Of a stretch of DNA of 64,000 bases, positions 22,947-35,064 are shown in pieces. The notes under the pieces are model-generated. The model was given only the letters and a program-made list of their open reading frames with translations. It had not been told where the DNA came from and searched no databases. The DNA is taken from contig OX485803.1 in the NCBI GenBank assembly GCA_950295325.1, positions 67,285,554 through 67,349,553 of the forward strand, given 5' to 3'. Source of the DNA: Polytrichum commune (Eukaryota > Streptophyta > Polytrichopsida > Polytrichales > Polytrichaceae). The first letter of the stretch is position 1. Each line of letters starts with the position of its first letter. Both the position numbers and the translations under genes were made by a program.

Positions 22947-23622
22947 CCGAGTGGACTCTTCAGACCACATATGAACTAATGTGAGTGTAAGAAGGGGTAA
23001 TATTTGAGGCATTAGCATACATAGTATACATAAGGGAGCGGTATTAATTTTTTCTAGTGAGTACATTTTAAAAAGGTTTTAAGAATTTTGAAGTAAATGT
23101 AGATGTACAAAAGGGGCCCTAAGGTTTAGAGGAAAAGTTGATTAAAGATTCATCCAATTCTTGTTTTCATTTATTCTTGTCATATGGTAATAGTCCTTAA
23201 TGACTACCCTCTCCATTTTTGGTTAGGGTTTGCATTTGGGTTCTAAGTTTTTACAGTTTGGAGGGTCTTGGACAACATAGGCTCCCTTAAGTTTTGCTCT
23301 CTAGATTGTGGCTAAGTTACTGTGCTCTAGTATTTGTTTGTTTGGTGCAGTTATTGAGTTACATGCTATGGATGAAATTTGTTTAATGACTTTTCCATTT
23401 GTAATAAGGGCATGTTGAAGTCATGATTTATATTTTGTATATGTAGTGGAGGCATTTATCACATTCATTTGAAAAGCCTAGCATCAAACATGAGTCCATT
23501 TTCTAGCTTGCCATCAGTACATATACATTTGTTTTCCTTCATGAAATTCCTATGTATAGGGGGTTTAATTCCAAAGTAACCTACGCACATCATTTAGATA
23601 TCCAAAGAAGAGTCCACCCCCC
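22947..23622. mobile_element. Non-autonomous element, GGACTCTTC-end family, copy 2
   Basis: It opens CCGAGTGGACTCTTCAG and closes AAAGAAGAGTCCACCCCC, an inverted pair. The interior follows copy 3 (44946-45597) closely: GTGTAAGAAGGGGTAnTATTTG, ATACATAAGGG, GATGTACAAAAGGGG and TTAGGGTTTGCATTTGGGTT. No coding capacity. Confidence 0.7.
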
Positions 23623-24316
23623 GGGGTGGGCATCCCATTGCATAGTTCCAACTTCTATTCAACATACTAAACCAAATCTACCTAAATGAGGCAACCTTGT
23701 TGCAAAGACCAAAATTTGTGTCAATTTGATCATTTTGATACAAATTGAGGCCCCAATGACAAAGTGATCTCCAGGGTCATTACATTAGGGATGGTAGTGG
23801 TAGTGGTTTACTTTCTTTGGTTTTATTTCCATGAAAACAACATAATAAACACCCATCAACCCCCTGATGATCACTCCTTACCCCCCATCAACCCCCCCCC
23901 CCCAAGGCATGTGGGTGTTATCCGATTCGTTTTCATGTTCTCCAACTTAACTGATTAGGTTCACACACACAAAACTCATGTTTGCATTAACAAATCTACA
24001 TTGAAGCATTGGCCAAATTTGGATTAATTTGGACCTCCCCTTATTTAAAATTCAAAAGCGCATGTTTGTGGATTCCTTAAACTACCTATATAGGTTGTCA
24101 CAATTCTATTCTCCATTGAGTGTGGAGTAGCTAATCAAAACTGAAGTTGAAGTCTAATTGGGTTTAAACATGTGTCTTTATGATGCTTGTTCTTTTGATC
24201 CCCCACCGAACCACACACCAATCAAAGAGAGGCATGTGATTAAGAAAAGTAATTGAATAACACCCACATACCTTACTTGTGTGGTTAACTTCCCTTGGGG
24301 TGGTTGTTCATGCTTT
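23623..24316. other. Gene-free stretch
   Basis: No supported gene. Poly-C at 23891-23902. Confidence 0.4.
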
Positions 24317-24560
24317 AGAGAGGAAATTATTGCATGCAAGCACAACTCTCATTCATCTAACATATAAGACCTGAAATAGTATGCATCCCAAAGGTTACTA
24401 TTTCTAGTCGATTAGACACTGAAGTTGACCTTAAAATCCCCGAATTACTCTAGTCCAACTTCTAAATTACTTGAGATGAATCGACAAACAACATATAGGG
24501 GGTCAAGGTTTGACGTAGGATGGATGAGAGGTACACTCATTTGCGATAAATCCCTCTCCG
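24317..24560. mobile_element. Foldback MITE, CTCATCCATCC family, copy 1
   Basis: The left arm has AGAGAGG then CTCTCATTCATCTAACAT; the right arm has its inverse ATGGATGAGAGGTACACTC and ends in CCCTCTCC. Inner blocks AGGGGGTCAAGGTTT and GAGATGAATCGACAA are shared with the copies at 31149-31372 and 41952-42193. Length is about 240 bp. Confidence 0.7.
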
Positions 24561-25015
24561 CTCATGCTCACGTGGCATCACTACACTACACTAAAGTGTC
24601 ACCAATTCTATTTGTCTTGCTCAACACTAATTGTAAACTGCTAGTGCAGTGTCACCAACACTAATGTAAACCTAACATCATTTGACGCTCCATGTAAATG
24701 TTTTTGGGGGCATTCTCAACTTACAATGTTGCACTTACCAAGTGATTTTTTCATCCAAATCTCAACCGTCCATGAGAATGTTTCCAATACCGGACTGTTA
24801 GGATGCAGAATATACCAAAACGTGTTTCAATGGATTCATCCAAATATCAATCATCCATGACAGCACTTGTAAACGTATTCATGCGAAGTGTCATTCAAGG
24901 AGTGACCACGGTGACATCAAATACCACATGACACTAAATACGATCCTTTGTGTAGACCCCTTCAGAACCAACAAACCCTCGTGATGTGCAAAAGAGCTCA
25001 ATCTAATTCAAGAAG

Positions 25016-25250
25016 TACATTGTTTTGTCTAATTAGTGTGGGTGGGCAATGCATGCGGGTGGGAATTTAGTGTGGCCCACATTAATTTCTACAGTACTTC
25101 CCTTGGTTGACATGAATATGGAGAAGAAAAAGCCCACACTAATTTTTCACACTGGAAATTACAGCGGGCCACTTCAAATAGTGTGGGTGATGGGGAATTA
25201 GTGTGGCCCACACTAATTAGGTAAAAACAGTGGGAAAAAATAGTGTGGTC
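25016..25250. repeat. Palindrome-rich TTAGTGTGGCCCACACTAA cluster
   Basis: The motif AATTAGTGTGGCCCACACTAATT is nearly self-complementary and appears whole at 25197-25219. Halves recur at 25030, 25065, 25133 and 25178, and again at 14816 and 47805-47920. It behaves like a small foldback repeat family. Confidence 0.5.
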
Positions 25251-25391
25251 TCGACATGAGTGACCATAAGTGTGAACAGGACACACCCTATTCCAATCTC
25301 TAAGTTACTTTGAGAAAAGCAGTTGCCAGACCGTCATTGCTTTTTCTTGAAGTCTGGAACGAAAGTACCCCTAAACACGCTGATGAGTCGC

Positions 25392-25427
25392 AGTAGTAGT
25401 AGTAGTAGTAGTAGTAGTAGTTGTAGT
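25392..25427. repeat. (AGT)n microsatellite
   Basis: About twelve AGT units with one TGT interruption near the end. Confidence 0.95.
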
Positions 25428-27080
25428 ACCCGGGAAGCCTGATATTATTAATTTGTGGGCGCCTCAATCGCCCCTTTTGTTTCGTGTGCGGAACCAACTT
25501 TTTAAAGTCCCTTGGAAAAATTGTCATCGTCATCAGCACTCCACATTAAGTAGTACAAAGTGCAGATAATTCTGGGTGTTTCCCGAAATGATGAAGTTCA
25601 TTGTAAGTAAATAAGACGAGGAGTTGTATGGACTTGGCCATGCAATACAGTAACAAATTTGAGTGAACTCGGTCAATACCCTTACCTCTCTAACTACCAA
25701 TCAATCTTTCAATGAATCTCTTTGACTATATCTTATGTTTTTACTTACAGTACTAATTTTTTTCTTTCTAGTTCTAGAGTATGGTTGGGTTAATTTCTTG
25801 GAGTGTTGATTTGGAACCGGTAATTTGGGAAAAACGAATCGGTTGATCTGTACCTATTAGCCAGTTCTCTCCGTTCATTGATGCAACATGTGCACACACA
25901 CTTATATATGATTATCGTTGATTTCTAAGTGTCGAATAGGCCTGGTTTGAACTTCTCCAAGCGAAAAATAGCGAATTTGAGCTACATACTTCGATTTTTA
26001 GCTAATCATGACAAAAGCGACCTTATCTTGAATCGACTCATTTCTCAAGTGCATTACATTCACAAGTTAAACACTATGATGTTATTAAAAATCTAAGTTC
26101 AAATACGTGAGTTAGGTGTCCTTGGATGCAAATACATATGTTATACTTTCATCTCCAATATCTAGTAAGACTAGATGTACATTATAACTTGGACAAAAGA
26201 CCATGTATATAACAAAGTCTCCAAGAAGACATGAAGATGTAAAACATGATTCAAGAACTTGGTGAAACGGCAATCCCGTAGGCTGGGGCGAAACAACCTA
26301 TGCATTGGTTCTTTGGAGGCAAGAGTTTAAGCTTCCAACAAGGAACGAGTGTATGGGTTGTTTCGCCCAAATCCAATCCCGTATACATGTGCATATATGG
26401 CTGTATATTGGGACCGTGTGTCCTTTAAGGGTTAAGCATCATTAACCTTGAGCTCTACTCCACATCAGCTGCACTTGAACGAGTCTTTGCCCAGTTTCCC
26501 AATCATGCCCCTATCCAAGAATTGTGGCTATCCTTGGAGCCAAAAGTTGGAGGAACACAAATCTGGTATAATATTAATGCTAGCTAGCTAACTTGTCATC
26601 TCACCTTTGTCTCAACTTTCATAGGCGTGTGTGTGTCTGGAGCGTCGTGGGCTTCATGTTTTGCCTATCCTATGAGCTTTGACAACAAGGATGCGCCCTT
26701 TTTCCAATCAATTTATATATGTGGAGATTAAGCAAAGTGAAGTCGAGCCCGGGTGTACCAAAGTGCATGCCTCGGTCCGAATGTCATAACTCTTGTGTGC
26801 TTTAAAAGATCTTGAACAATGAGCACCTTAAAGTTGGGAGGCCCATTTATGGGGGGTATCAAAGTGTCATATGGAGGGCACTTTGTGATACACACTCTCA
26901 ACTCCGTAGTATCGCACTTTGCGGCAACCAAAGTGCACGTGATATTACAAAGTTACATAGTGTTAACATGGATGCGTGATAATTGAGAATTAGTGAAGCA
27001 TGTGATATTATGGAATAACACAAAGTGTAACATTATAATGTTGAAGTGAATGATTTCATACATGGGACATGGAGAATCTC
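25428..27080. other. Mostly relic sequence, no supported gene
   Basis: A diverged arm of the long-TIR family lies at about 25790-25885 (ATCGGTTGATCTGTACC, then CAGTTCTCTCCGTTCATT). The rest shows no gene. Confidence 0.4.
26285..26368. repeat. Foldback repeat, GGGCGAAACAACC ends
   Basis: It starts GGGGCGAAACAACCTATGC and ends GTATGGGTTGTTTCGCCC, an inverted pair of about 19 nt around a 46-nt middle. A second copy at 43165-43275 keeps the middle (GGTTCnTTGGAGGnnAG, then GAACGAGTnTATGGG) but its ends are degraded. Confidence 0.6.
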
Positions 27081-27239
27081 TATAAGTTGCACACATACGC
27101 AAAGCTTATGGTACGATTGGAAAGTCCAAGAAGTCAAGAAATACTTTGTGCAAGGCCTTGGTGCAACACCCTAACATGGAGCATATTGGGAAGATTATGA
27201 AGAGGGCGGCGGCGAGAATGATACAATCATGGATCTTGA

Positions 27240-27471
27240 AACTTCAGAGGCAATGAAAATTGGTTAGGTTCTCTGGTCGGTGGGCAACTGGATGATCTTG
27301 ATTTTGGGTTATGTGAAGATATGGAAGCTTTGGATGTTGGAGGGAGGCATTTGGGGAGCCAAGGCATTCAACGTGGGCTTTATGAAGATGATGAAGGAGA
27401 TTATCAACTTAATGAATTTTGGACGCCAACAGTTGTGTGGTGGACTCCTGGTGTGTATGTGTCCACATGAG
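27240..27471 (+). pseudogene. Unidentified coding remnant
   Basis: A plus-strand frame from about 27249 to TGA at 27469-27471 is open and acidic. It includes WLGSLVGGQLDDLDFG, then EDDEGDYQLNEFW, and ends WWTPGVYVST. A different upstream frame (27150-27240) also looks coding, implying a frameshift near 27245. I do not recognise the family; a transposon protein tail is possible. Confidence 0.3.
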
Positions 27472-27699
27472 TGAACCTTTTTGAGAAGTAGACTCTTACT
27501 TCTTCTTCTTCTTTTTTGCCTTCAAGCAAATACTTTGTAGATTTCAATCTTCGTAGAAAACTACGTTTGTTTAAATGGTGAAAGGGAACTTGCAAGCACT
27601 CCTATTTTATGTCATGTGTGGACTAGAATGAAGTGATGATGTTGAAATTTGTGCAAAAAATAAACCCTAAAGACAAGAAGCTCAGGGTGCAGTAGTTTC

Positions 27700-27860
27700 G
27701 ATTTAAAGGAGAAGAGAAGGACTTTACCTCGATTAGATCCATGTAAAGGAATTTATAGAATATTTCTCAATAAAGCAAAAGAAACAATGAAAGATGTCAA
27801 CATGCAACCGGTTGGTCTTGGAAACACTAGGAGCTTGATTAAATATGCCCAAACCACCCC
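27700..27860. mobile_element. Isolated left arm of the long-TIR family
   Basis: GATGTCAACATGCAACCGG followed by a TTGGnCTTGGAAACACTAGG-type block at about 27790-27836 matches the inner ends of the arms at 20797-20850 and 34440-34475. A right arm was not found downstream. Confidence 0.5.
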
Positions 27861-27885
27861 CCCCCCCCGACATTGACAACCATGT

Positions 27886-28263
27886 ATGCATAATGATCGA
27901 AATTTTGACTCATGGATCTCCTATAATGAGCCTATAAATTGGCACCACAACAACCCTCATGCAAAAAGGATATACTCATTTCACATATTGGCCAACGATT
28001 ATGAGGGACATACATTTTGCACATTTGAGCTCACCATAAATTCATCTCAAGAAACATACATGGAAAAGAAATATCAGTATAAGGGATTTCAACCAAATGC
28101 AGATAGGAATGTAGCTCCCCTCATCTACCCTTTCATATTTCAAAGAGATGGCATTGCAAAGGTCAACGAATTCTTTCATGTTGATATGGAGACAACCAAC
28201 ACATCAAATTCCCGACATGGACAAAACCCCAAGCATTCAATGACGAATTTTAGTGATTTCTAA
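27886..28263 (+). CDS. 125-residue open frame of unknown function
   Basis: The frame begins immediately downstream of a long-TIR arm and a poly-C tract. The product has no signal peptide or membrane segment that I can see, and ends HSMTNFSDF. Features include an aromatic and His-rich start (WISYNEPINWHHNNPHAK). I recognise no family. Its length is notable in AT-rich DNA, so it may be a gene piece carried by the element, but a chance frame cannot be excluded. Confidence 0.25.
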   Translation: MHNDRNFDSWISYNEPINWHHNNPHAKRIYSFHILANDYEGHTFCTFELTINSSQETYMEKKYQYKGFQPNADRNVAPLIYPFIFQRDGIAKVNEFFHVDMETTNTSNSRHGQNPKHSMTNFSDF

Positions 28264-31080
28264 GAAGATATTTGCAGTAATCAGAAATCGGTGCATGGAA
28301 ACGAACCTTGAAGTCATCATTGTCGTCCAATGCATAAAAGATTGCTTCTGTATCTTCATCGGGCATGGATGGAACCGTACTGGAACAATACCAATTCCGT
28401 GGTGCTCGATCTCAAATTTAAAACAACTCAACTTCTAAGGATATGTAGAAAGCAAAATTAATAGGGCTTGCATTTGAGATCAGTAAGTGGTGACCTTCAC
28501 AATGAATAGTGCATGCATATGTACATATTCATCTCCTTAAAGAGCTTATCACATTGGTGGATTGAATTGCCAAGAGATGTGCAAGATAGGCAAGAGGGAG
28601 AAGAATAGGGTTTAGGATTAGGGTTTAAGGCTTAGAACAAATCCTCACATGAGAAATTTGCAGTATCATAACACATGATCCATCTTCACATATCAACTTG
28701 GCCTTCCCATGCAATGTGACACATCCATCCACCAACAATTCAACAAGTGACATAAGAAGAAGAAAAATAAAAATAAGAAGACACTTCACATATTGATGCG
28801 ATGCAATGCAAGGATGTCGGTTGACTTCTCTGGCAGCTTGCATTAATGGCAAAACCCATGATACAAGAGAGAGAAATGTGACAATAAGGAGTGAGATTTG
28901 AACTAAGAACATTTGTACCCTAGGGTTTCGGGATATTAGAGAATGAGTGACATTACAGGGGTTGATATTATGGAGTTTAGGGTGTATATATATTTTGAGT
29001 TGAATGTGTCAATGATTGTCTTATGTAAAATTAGTCCACTTATCACAAGCATTAATTCAGTCAAAGTATGTGAATATGTAGATTGCATTATAAGAAGATT
29101 TTTGCTCGTATGGATGATTAAGAGTCAAAAAAACAAACCACACATGAAGTTATTCAATTTCCTTTTGTCAATATGTTGTTTTTAAGTATGAGTTCCATAT
29201 CACGAACGTTTAGATACTTGTTTGGGGTTCATACAAATCATCACATATCCCGTGTAAAACATATCCATGGAGTCTTCACCTTCCTACAATGACCTCATGT
29301 GTTAGTTATCACGCTATACATCGTAGGCAAAAATGTGCCAAACATCCATCCCACTGTGACTTTATGGGAGGAAACTTCTCGATAATCTAATGAACCACAT
29401 AAACGAGTATGAGACAAGTACCATATCCCCCAACATAGGTATAAATATATACTCACTACACCCTAGCATAGTGTATGAAATTTCCTTATCAACTTCAAAC
29501 GAAGTATTATATTTTTGAGAACTCCGACCAAAAATTAGTACTTAGCAACTTATCCTTATTCAACAAAGTAGAATTGAAATATTAAATAAGGTTTCTTTAC
29601 TTAAGTCATGCACAAACATTGACAATCTAATGAATCTCTATTGCATCACTTCCATCTAAGGTGTGCACTATTTGAGACCTATCAAAAGACGTAGTGACAA
29701 TTCTCTATGTTATACTCTCTATGTCACTTCTCTTAGCATCAATGATATCATATTTGAACTTCATATGGCCTTTAGTTTTTGAAAATCAACACATGAAGAT
29801 TGTCATTACCTAGTTCTCTTTGTGCACATTTTTTAAGAAGGTCAATGAGGACCGTAGAGATTCCTACCTAGTGTCCAAAGACCTTCACAAAGAAAAAACA
29901 AATTGTAACATGTTGGAGCCAAACCCTCCAAGAGAGGGGGGGGGGCATGTGTGTGCGGAACCTATTATTAAAACCTCCTATATAAAACAAAATCATAACA
30001 TAAAAAAGAAAAGGCTACACATAGAAATAGGTAGCTACATAACAATCTTATAGTTGTATATGACAATCTTGAACTTCTACATTTAATTATTTGAAATATC
30101 TATATAAAATATGATTGCATGCAAAAGAAGAAGGTTGTCCCATGTATATACAATGATTGATGCCAAGAAGATGATGACATTTCACTCTACCATCACATGG
30201 TCTGTTAAATCATAAAGTCCACATCAAGCCAAGGAATAGTTGGAGCCTGTAATGATTTTTTAAGAAACAAGATGACAAGAATGCAAGAAGTTAGGTTGCA
30301 TTTTTTGGCTAATGGGGGACAATCATTATTGTTTTATGGCTGAACATATGAACTTTTGGAGGTATAAGCAGGTATAAAGCACACTTGGATGAAATGAAGT
30401 CCTCCTATGAAAAACCTTCAAAGGATTTTAGATCAACCCTTGATGGACGTGGGGTGCGTCTATATGGGATACATGCCAATTAAAATACCAAAACAAGTGT
30501 TGAAATAAAAATCTATGTGATATATTATATTGAATCCAAATTTAGCATGTATTATTAAAAGATAATGTGATAATAAAGTCATATGTGACAACATTGATTG
30601 TGTATATATGGTATGTATTTGACTCTACATCACTTTATCAAACCCAAATTTTCCTATGATTCATGCTACATATGTGCATATCTTATTTGAGTAATGCATG
30701 TGACAAATGAGTTTATTTCAAATAGGGTCACTTTTTATCTTTTGAGCCCAAATTTTCACTAAGTTATTTTAAACCCCTCCGTACAACATCAACATGCCCA
30801 AATTGGGCCTCTTGGACGTTCAAGGGTTAAGCTTACCTTTTCCAGAAGATTCAAACTACATTATTTATTTCTACACAATGAAATGAAATATTACCCGTCC
30901 CATATGTATATTTGTAAGCCAAACTCTCACCCCAAACCTAGAATGACAATGTGTGTCCCATAATGAGGTCCCATCTTTAAACCATAGTCATTTTTAAGAA
31001 TAACGCATCAACCTGAGGGCATAAATTAGTCAAAATCCTAGTGTTTCATAAATAACTTATTTGAAATGATTACAAAGCAC
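28264..31080. other. Gene-free AT-rich stretch
   Basis: No supported gene. AGGGTTT-like words cluster at 28605-28632 in a degenerate plant-telomere-like pattern of too few units to call. A poly-G run lies at 29936-29945. Confidence 0.4.
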
Positions 31081-31148
31081 ACACCACAAACCTATAAGGG
31101 GTCAAGGTTTTATGTTGGATAGATGAGAGGCACAGTTGAAACTAAGGG

Positions 31149-31364
31149 AGAGAGGTAATTCTCATATATAAGGGTACCTCTCCATCCAACATGAAAACTT
31201 GACCCCCTATAGGTTTGCTGCCGATTCATCTGAAATGACCTTGAGTAGAATGATTTGGGATCTTTAAAGCTAATCCCAATGTCAAATCAATTAGAGAAAA
31301 ATAACCTTTTGGTTGCATTCTATTTTAGGGCTTTATGTTGGCTAAATGAGAGGTATGCTTGTAT

Positions 31365-31372
<8 letters not shown>
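31149..31372. mobile_element. Foldback MITE, CTCATCCATCC family, copy 2
   Basis: The arm at 31149-31215 (AGAGAGG, TACCTCTCCATCCAACATG, then TTGACCCCCTATAGG) pairs with the arm ending GAGAGGTATGCTTGTATGC at about 31365. Just upstream, 31095-31135 holds a further inverted end (CAAGGTTTTATGTTGG, GATGAGAGG), so two partial copies are adjoined. A (CT)n microsatellite at 31366-31396 has grown from the right terminus. Confidence 0.6.
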
Positions 31373-31400
<28 letters not shown>

Positions 31401-31711
31401 ACTAGGCTCCTTGAAGTTAAGCACATGTTAAGGGCGTAATCTTTGACCTTGGCTTACCAAACCCTGTTTCAAAACCAACATCTTTGAACGTGTGTGGCGC
31501 TGTGATTTTGGATCTAGCTATGCACCTATGATTTGCGCTTTTAAAAAATAAATTAAAATATTATGCGATTATCTCATGAATTTGTGGATGAAATAGCTAG
31601 AAGTACCCCAAAACCCATAAAATACGGATGAGTTCACCACCTTTGGGACAAATCTTCATAGATATGAATGATAAATTGTATAATCATCCATATGTGATGT
31701 TGTTACTCCAA

Positions 31712-32232
31712 TGCCCCCTTCCCACCTGACTTTAGCTAAGAGTAAAAGTTGGTTCTAACAAACCGGCCTTCGCACCATCAACATTATCTAGTGCCGAGCC
31801 TAGTTGGCAAATGATGTGGCATGGCTTAAAAGTGGAGGTTTTAAGCCTCAACCACCGAGCCTCCCATCGGTACCTAAACATGAGGCAAGAATATAGGAGC
31901 TTTAAAAGTGTCGCCTCCCATCCTTGTGATTGGTTGCTTTTTAGTCTTAGCTTTGAGGGCACGAGGAGCTTCATTAACAAAAACCGATGGTAAGATAGGT
32001 GAGTAGTAAGGCATTTGGGGATGGGACAAAAACTACCCAACATTCATTGCTTGGTAGATAAAACAATGAACATGTGTGAAAGCTACTTAACTAAAAGCTA
32101 CTTGAAAATCTCCGGAGCAAGTTCTTGTAGGTGCATTAGGATAGTCGGATGCCTCCGCTATAACTGAGGGAGCTTTACCCAGTTTTTAAGAAATACTTTG
32201 GGTCTAAACTAAAGTCAGGTGGGAAGGGGGCA
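31712..32232 (+). mobile_element. 521-bp MITE, TGCCCCCTTCCCACC family, copy 1
   Basis: The ends are TGCCCCCTTCCCACCTGACT and its inverse AGTCAGGTGGGAAGGGGGCA. Flanks are CAA on both sides (31709-31711 and 32233-32235), a 3-bp target duplication. Length 521 bp equals copy 2 once its insertion is removed. Short open frames inside (for example 31811-31993) recur in the other copies only because the copies are similar. Three-base duplications point to PIF/Harbinger or CACTA mobilisation; the T-initial ends fit neither perfectly. Confidence 0.85.
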
Positions 32233-32235
32233 CAA

Positions 32236-32869
32236 TGCTTGTAGCCAATGCTCCTGTCTTCAAAACTTGAGATAGAAACCACCACTTTGGCAGCCTCCCC
32301 TTCATGCTCATGCAGTGTGAAATCTCTGCTGTGTTTCATTCAATGCAAAAGCCTAAACAATAAGTCTAATAAACAACTTTATGAACTTGGTGCTCTAAAT
32401 AGTAGTAGAAAGGTAGAAGTGATTGCATGTGAGATCTATGACAAAACTTTCTACAATGAAACCCCAACAAAGCTAAAAGTGTGCATATATGACAACCATG
32501 GTTGCCAAACTTTCCACTTATAAGTAGATCCAACAAAGGTCACACCCACCAACCAACGCCTAGCCTAGCCTTGCTTTATTATTGGTAACATTTTTGGATC
32601 ATGCGGGTACCCTGTTGCCAGATATATATAGCTGGATGAATGTACTTGCAAACAATCACTCACTACACTGTTTTTGTCTAATAGGTATGGGCCACCATTT
32701 CGGAGTTACGTGTTGCTATAACTTTTGTGCCGGCATTGCCATTTCTTTACCAACTAAGCTATATCATATTCCTCGGTGTCCACTGGAACTACTTATGTTA
32801 TTTGGGTAGAAAATATTCTCAGCAAAATGTTATAGCAATGCATAACCCCAAATGGTAACCGTACTAACT
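32236..32869. other. Stretch with no supported gene
   Basis: A 91-residue frame at 32248-32523 and a 75-residue frame at 32582-32809 have no recognisable motif. I treat both as noncoding. Confidence 0.35.
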
Positions 32870-33240
32870 AGACAAAATAATGTACCAGCATATCAAGTCC
32901 TGTGCCAACGTCCCACGTTGATGAAAGAACAATGCAAATCTATCATTGTGTTAGATTTGTAAGTTTTCCAATTACAGAGGACACGTTTCTAGTGACGTAG
33001 GTTGATTGCCTAGGACTCATAAGCTTGTAGTGACTGGCCATGCGGTTCATTCATTTAAGACATGATTATAGTAGTTGGCACTACCAACATACAAGAGAGT
33101 CTTGGGCAATCGTCATGCATTGGTAAAATAACAATGCAAATCTACCATGGTGGTAGATTTGCTAATTTTCGAGTAATGTAGGATAGGTTTTTTTAAGTGA
33201 TGCAAGGCGATTGTCTATGTGACATATGCTTGAAGTGTGA
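32870..33240. repeat. Two tandem copies of a hairpin-bearing repeat
   Basis: Each ~195-bp copy carries a short palindrome: GCAAATCTATCATTGTGTTAGATTTG (imperfect) near 32935, and arms GCAAATCTACCA/TGGTAGATTTGC around a TGG loop near 33135. Each is followed by CnAGTGAnGTAGGTTGATTGCCTA-like sequence, a block also seen beside the hairpin at 5340-5402. Confidence 0.6.
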
Positions 33241-34297
33241 GGGTTAGGAATCGTATGGAAGCACTTGGGACTCCTTGTAGCATGTGAGGTACGTGACCCC
33301 ATAACGAACACTTCCAACTCCACATACACTTCTCGCCGTTGGTTGAGACTGCGAAGTGTCCAACATCCGGTTAGCGATTGTGAGTCATGAAGAACATGGG
33401 ATTCGTGAAAATGTCACATGGCACACCAAAATGTCACAAATGCCGTTTTCTTGAATATAAGGAATGCCGGCTTGAATGGGTCCCTTGGAGGCAACTTTTG
33501 CCAACTACATTAAGATGTATTTACAAAATGCTAGTAGCATGTGGAAGTGATAATGAGGGAAGGGGTCTTTTTATATCATGAATGTTACGCTCTTCATTGT
33601 TACTTCAAACACTCTTGAGAGCAATTGCAATCAAAGCATGACATGCATGATATGAAAATACTTCTTTTGTACTCTATGAACTTATATCATAAATGCCCAT
33701 ACAAAATTAACTTCAAAATGCAAAAACTTTCAAAATTGAAGTGCAATCCACAAGACTAGAAACTGAGTCGGCCCTTAGAAAAAGACATCACATGTGAATG
33801 TGACGTTTTCACGAATACTATGTTGAAGATTGTTGTTTCAAATGTTCGGATCGGGGTTCAAGTACAAAAGTTGTTTAAAGTGGTCAAAGTGAAGATTACT
33901 CTTTCACTTTGAGTGATCGTATAGGCCCTTCCGATTGTGCTAACTACCAACCTAGTGTTGTGTTTACGGGATTCGTATAAAGCGAAGTTTAGTGTGTTGG
34001 AATCCCCTTTCAAAAGCTAACAAGGGGCATCCAAAACCAAGCACCATCCATCTACCTTATCGTACCCCATGAAACCGAGACTGGTTGTCTATCTGTCCGA
34101 TCGAGCAGTTGTCATGGCATTCACTTATCCGCCCAGCAAGATGTGGTCAGAAACGTGGCACTGCATCCCACACATTAACTTCATAAAGTTCCTTAGTCCT
34201 CAAGTCATCAATCAGGACTCATATTAAGTTAAGTGAAGTTAAGTTAGGAAACCCCCACCCCATGCGACGTTCCACTTTTCTGCATGCTGGTGCTATG
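33241..34297. other. Possible coding relic, no firm gene
   Basis: A 64-residue frame at 33387-33581 contains two Cys-x-x-Cys-like spacings (CHKC), but adjacent frames alternate and nothing is recognisable. The remainder is noncoding. Confidence 0.3.
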
Positions 34298-35064
34298 ATT
34301 GGGGAGAACCGGCAGTTAGTAACAGATGAAGCGGTTGAGTTTGAGAAATAACCGGTTGAAGTTCAAGAATTCAGGAGAGTTACCGATCACTTTAGAGGAA
34401 TGTATGGAATACACCTGAAATCAATACAGAAAAACCAAAGGATGTCAACATGTAACCAGTTGGACTTGCAAACACGTGGACCTCAACTGATTATGCCCAA
34501 CAAAAATCTCCCCCATCACTGCCCTGGTGTGTGCTTGCGGTCCTCATGTGCTTTTATTACTCCTCCGTGTGCCTGTGTTGGACCCCCCTGCCTGCCTATC
34601 TATCATCCGTACCAGGATCGAAAACAAGCCGTACAGTTTCGTGTGTTTTTTTTCCCTGTGCTGGTGAAACGATTGTCGGTGTTGCTCCCGGCTTTATGGG
34701 CATCGGGGCCTTGGTTGATGAAGTGGTGGTTGGTGCATGCCCTTCCCTTCCTTACCCGTTCCTGCCCTTTCAGTCCTCGAACTGCAGGCAATTCATAAGC
34801 ACATTCTTGAAATCAGTGTCTCGGGAGGTTTTCAGGCAAGATACTCCGTCAAGATCCTCCTACTGTTTCCAGGTCCAACCGGTTTTACATGTTGTGATCT
34901 TTTCCGCTTTCCTTCATTGATTTAAGGTATGTACTGCATAGATAGAATCCTGTAGAATGATGGGTAATTCTCCTGAAGTCTTCAACGTTAATTAACTGGG
35001 TTATTTCGATTCTCAAACTCACCCGGTTCATCTGTGACCAGCGCTCGGTTCTCCCTGTTCATTG
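34298..35064. mobile_element. Best-preserved long-TIR element (~767 bp)
   Basis: The left arm 34298-34475 begins GGGGAGAACCGGCAGTTAGT and continues ACAGATGAAGCGGTTGAGTT, then GAGAGTTACCGATCAC and GATGTCAACATGTAACC. The right arm 34865-35064 is its inverse, ending CGGTTCTCCCTGTTCATT. Arms are about 180-200 bp with several indels. The interior (34476-34864) is GC-richer than the flanks and contains two overlapping frames of about 130 residues without recognisable domains. Long arms plus unrelated interior suggest a Mutator-like or foldback element. A stretch from the interior (34756-34800) has a diverged match just outside the right arm (35067-35112). Confidence 0.75.

Noticed and set aside
28605-28632. 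Plant telomere-like AGGGTTT words
   Set aside because: Only three degenerate units; too short to be an interstitial telomere tract.
31811-31993. Recurring ~60-codon frame (also at 40140-40331)
   Set aside because: It recurs only because it lies in copies of the same MITE; opposite-strand frames recur equally.
34400-34920. Two overlapping ~130-codon frames inside the long-TIR element
   Set aside because: Two frames of the same strand stay open together, and neither has a known domain. They may be captured exon sequence but no gene can be supported.
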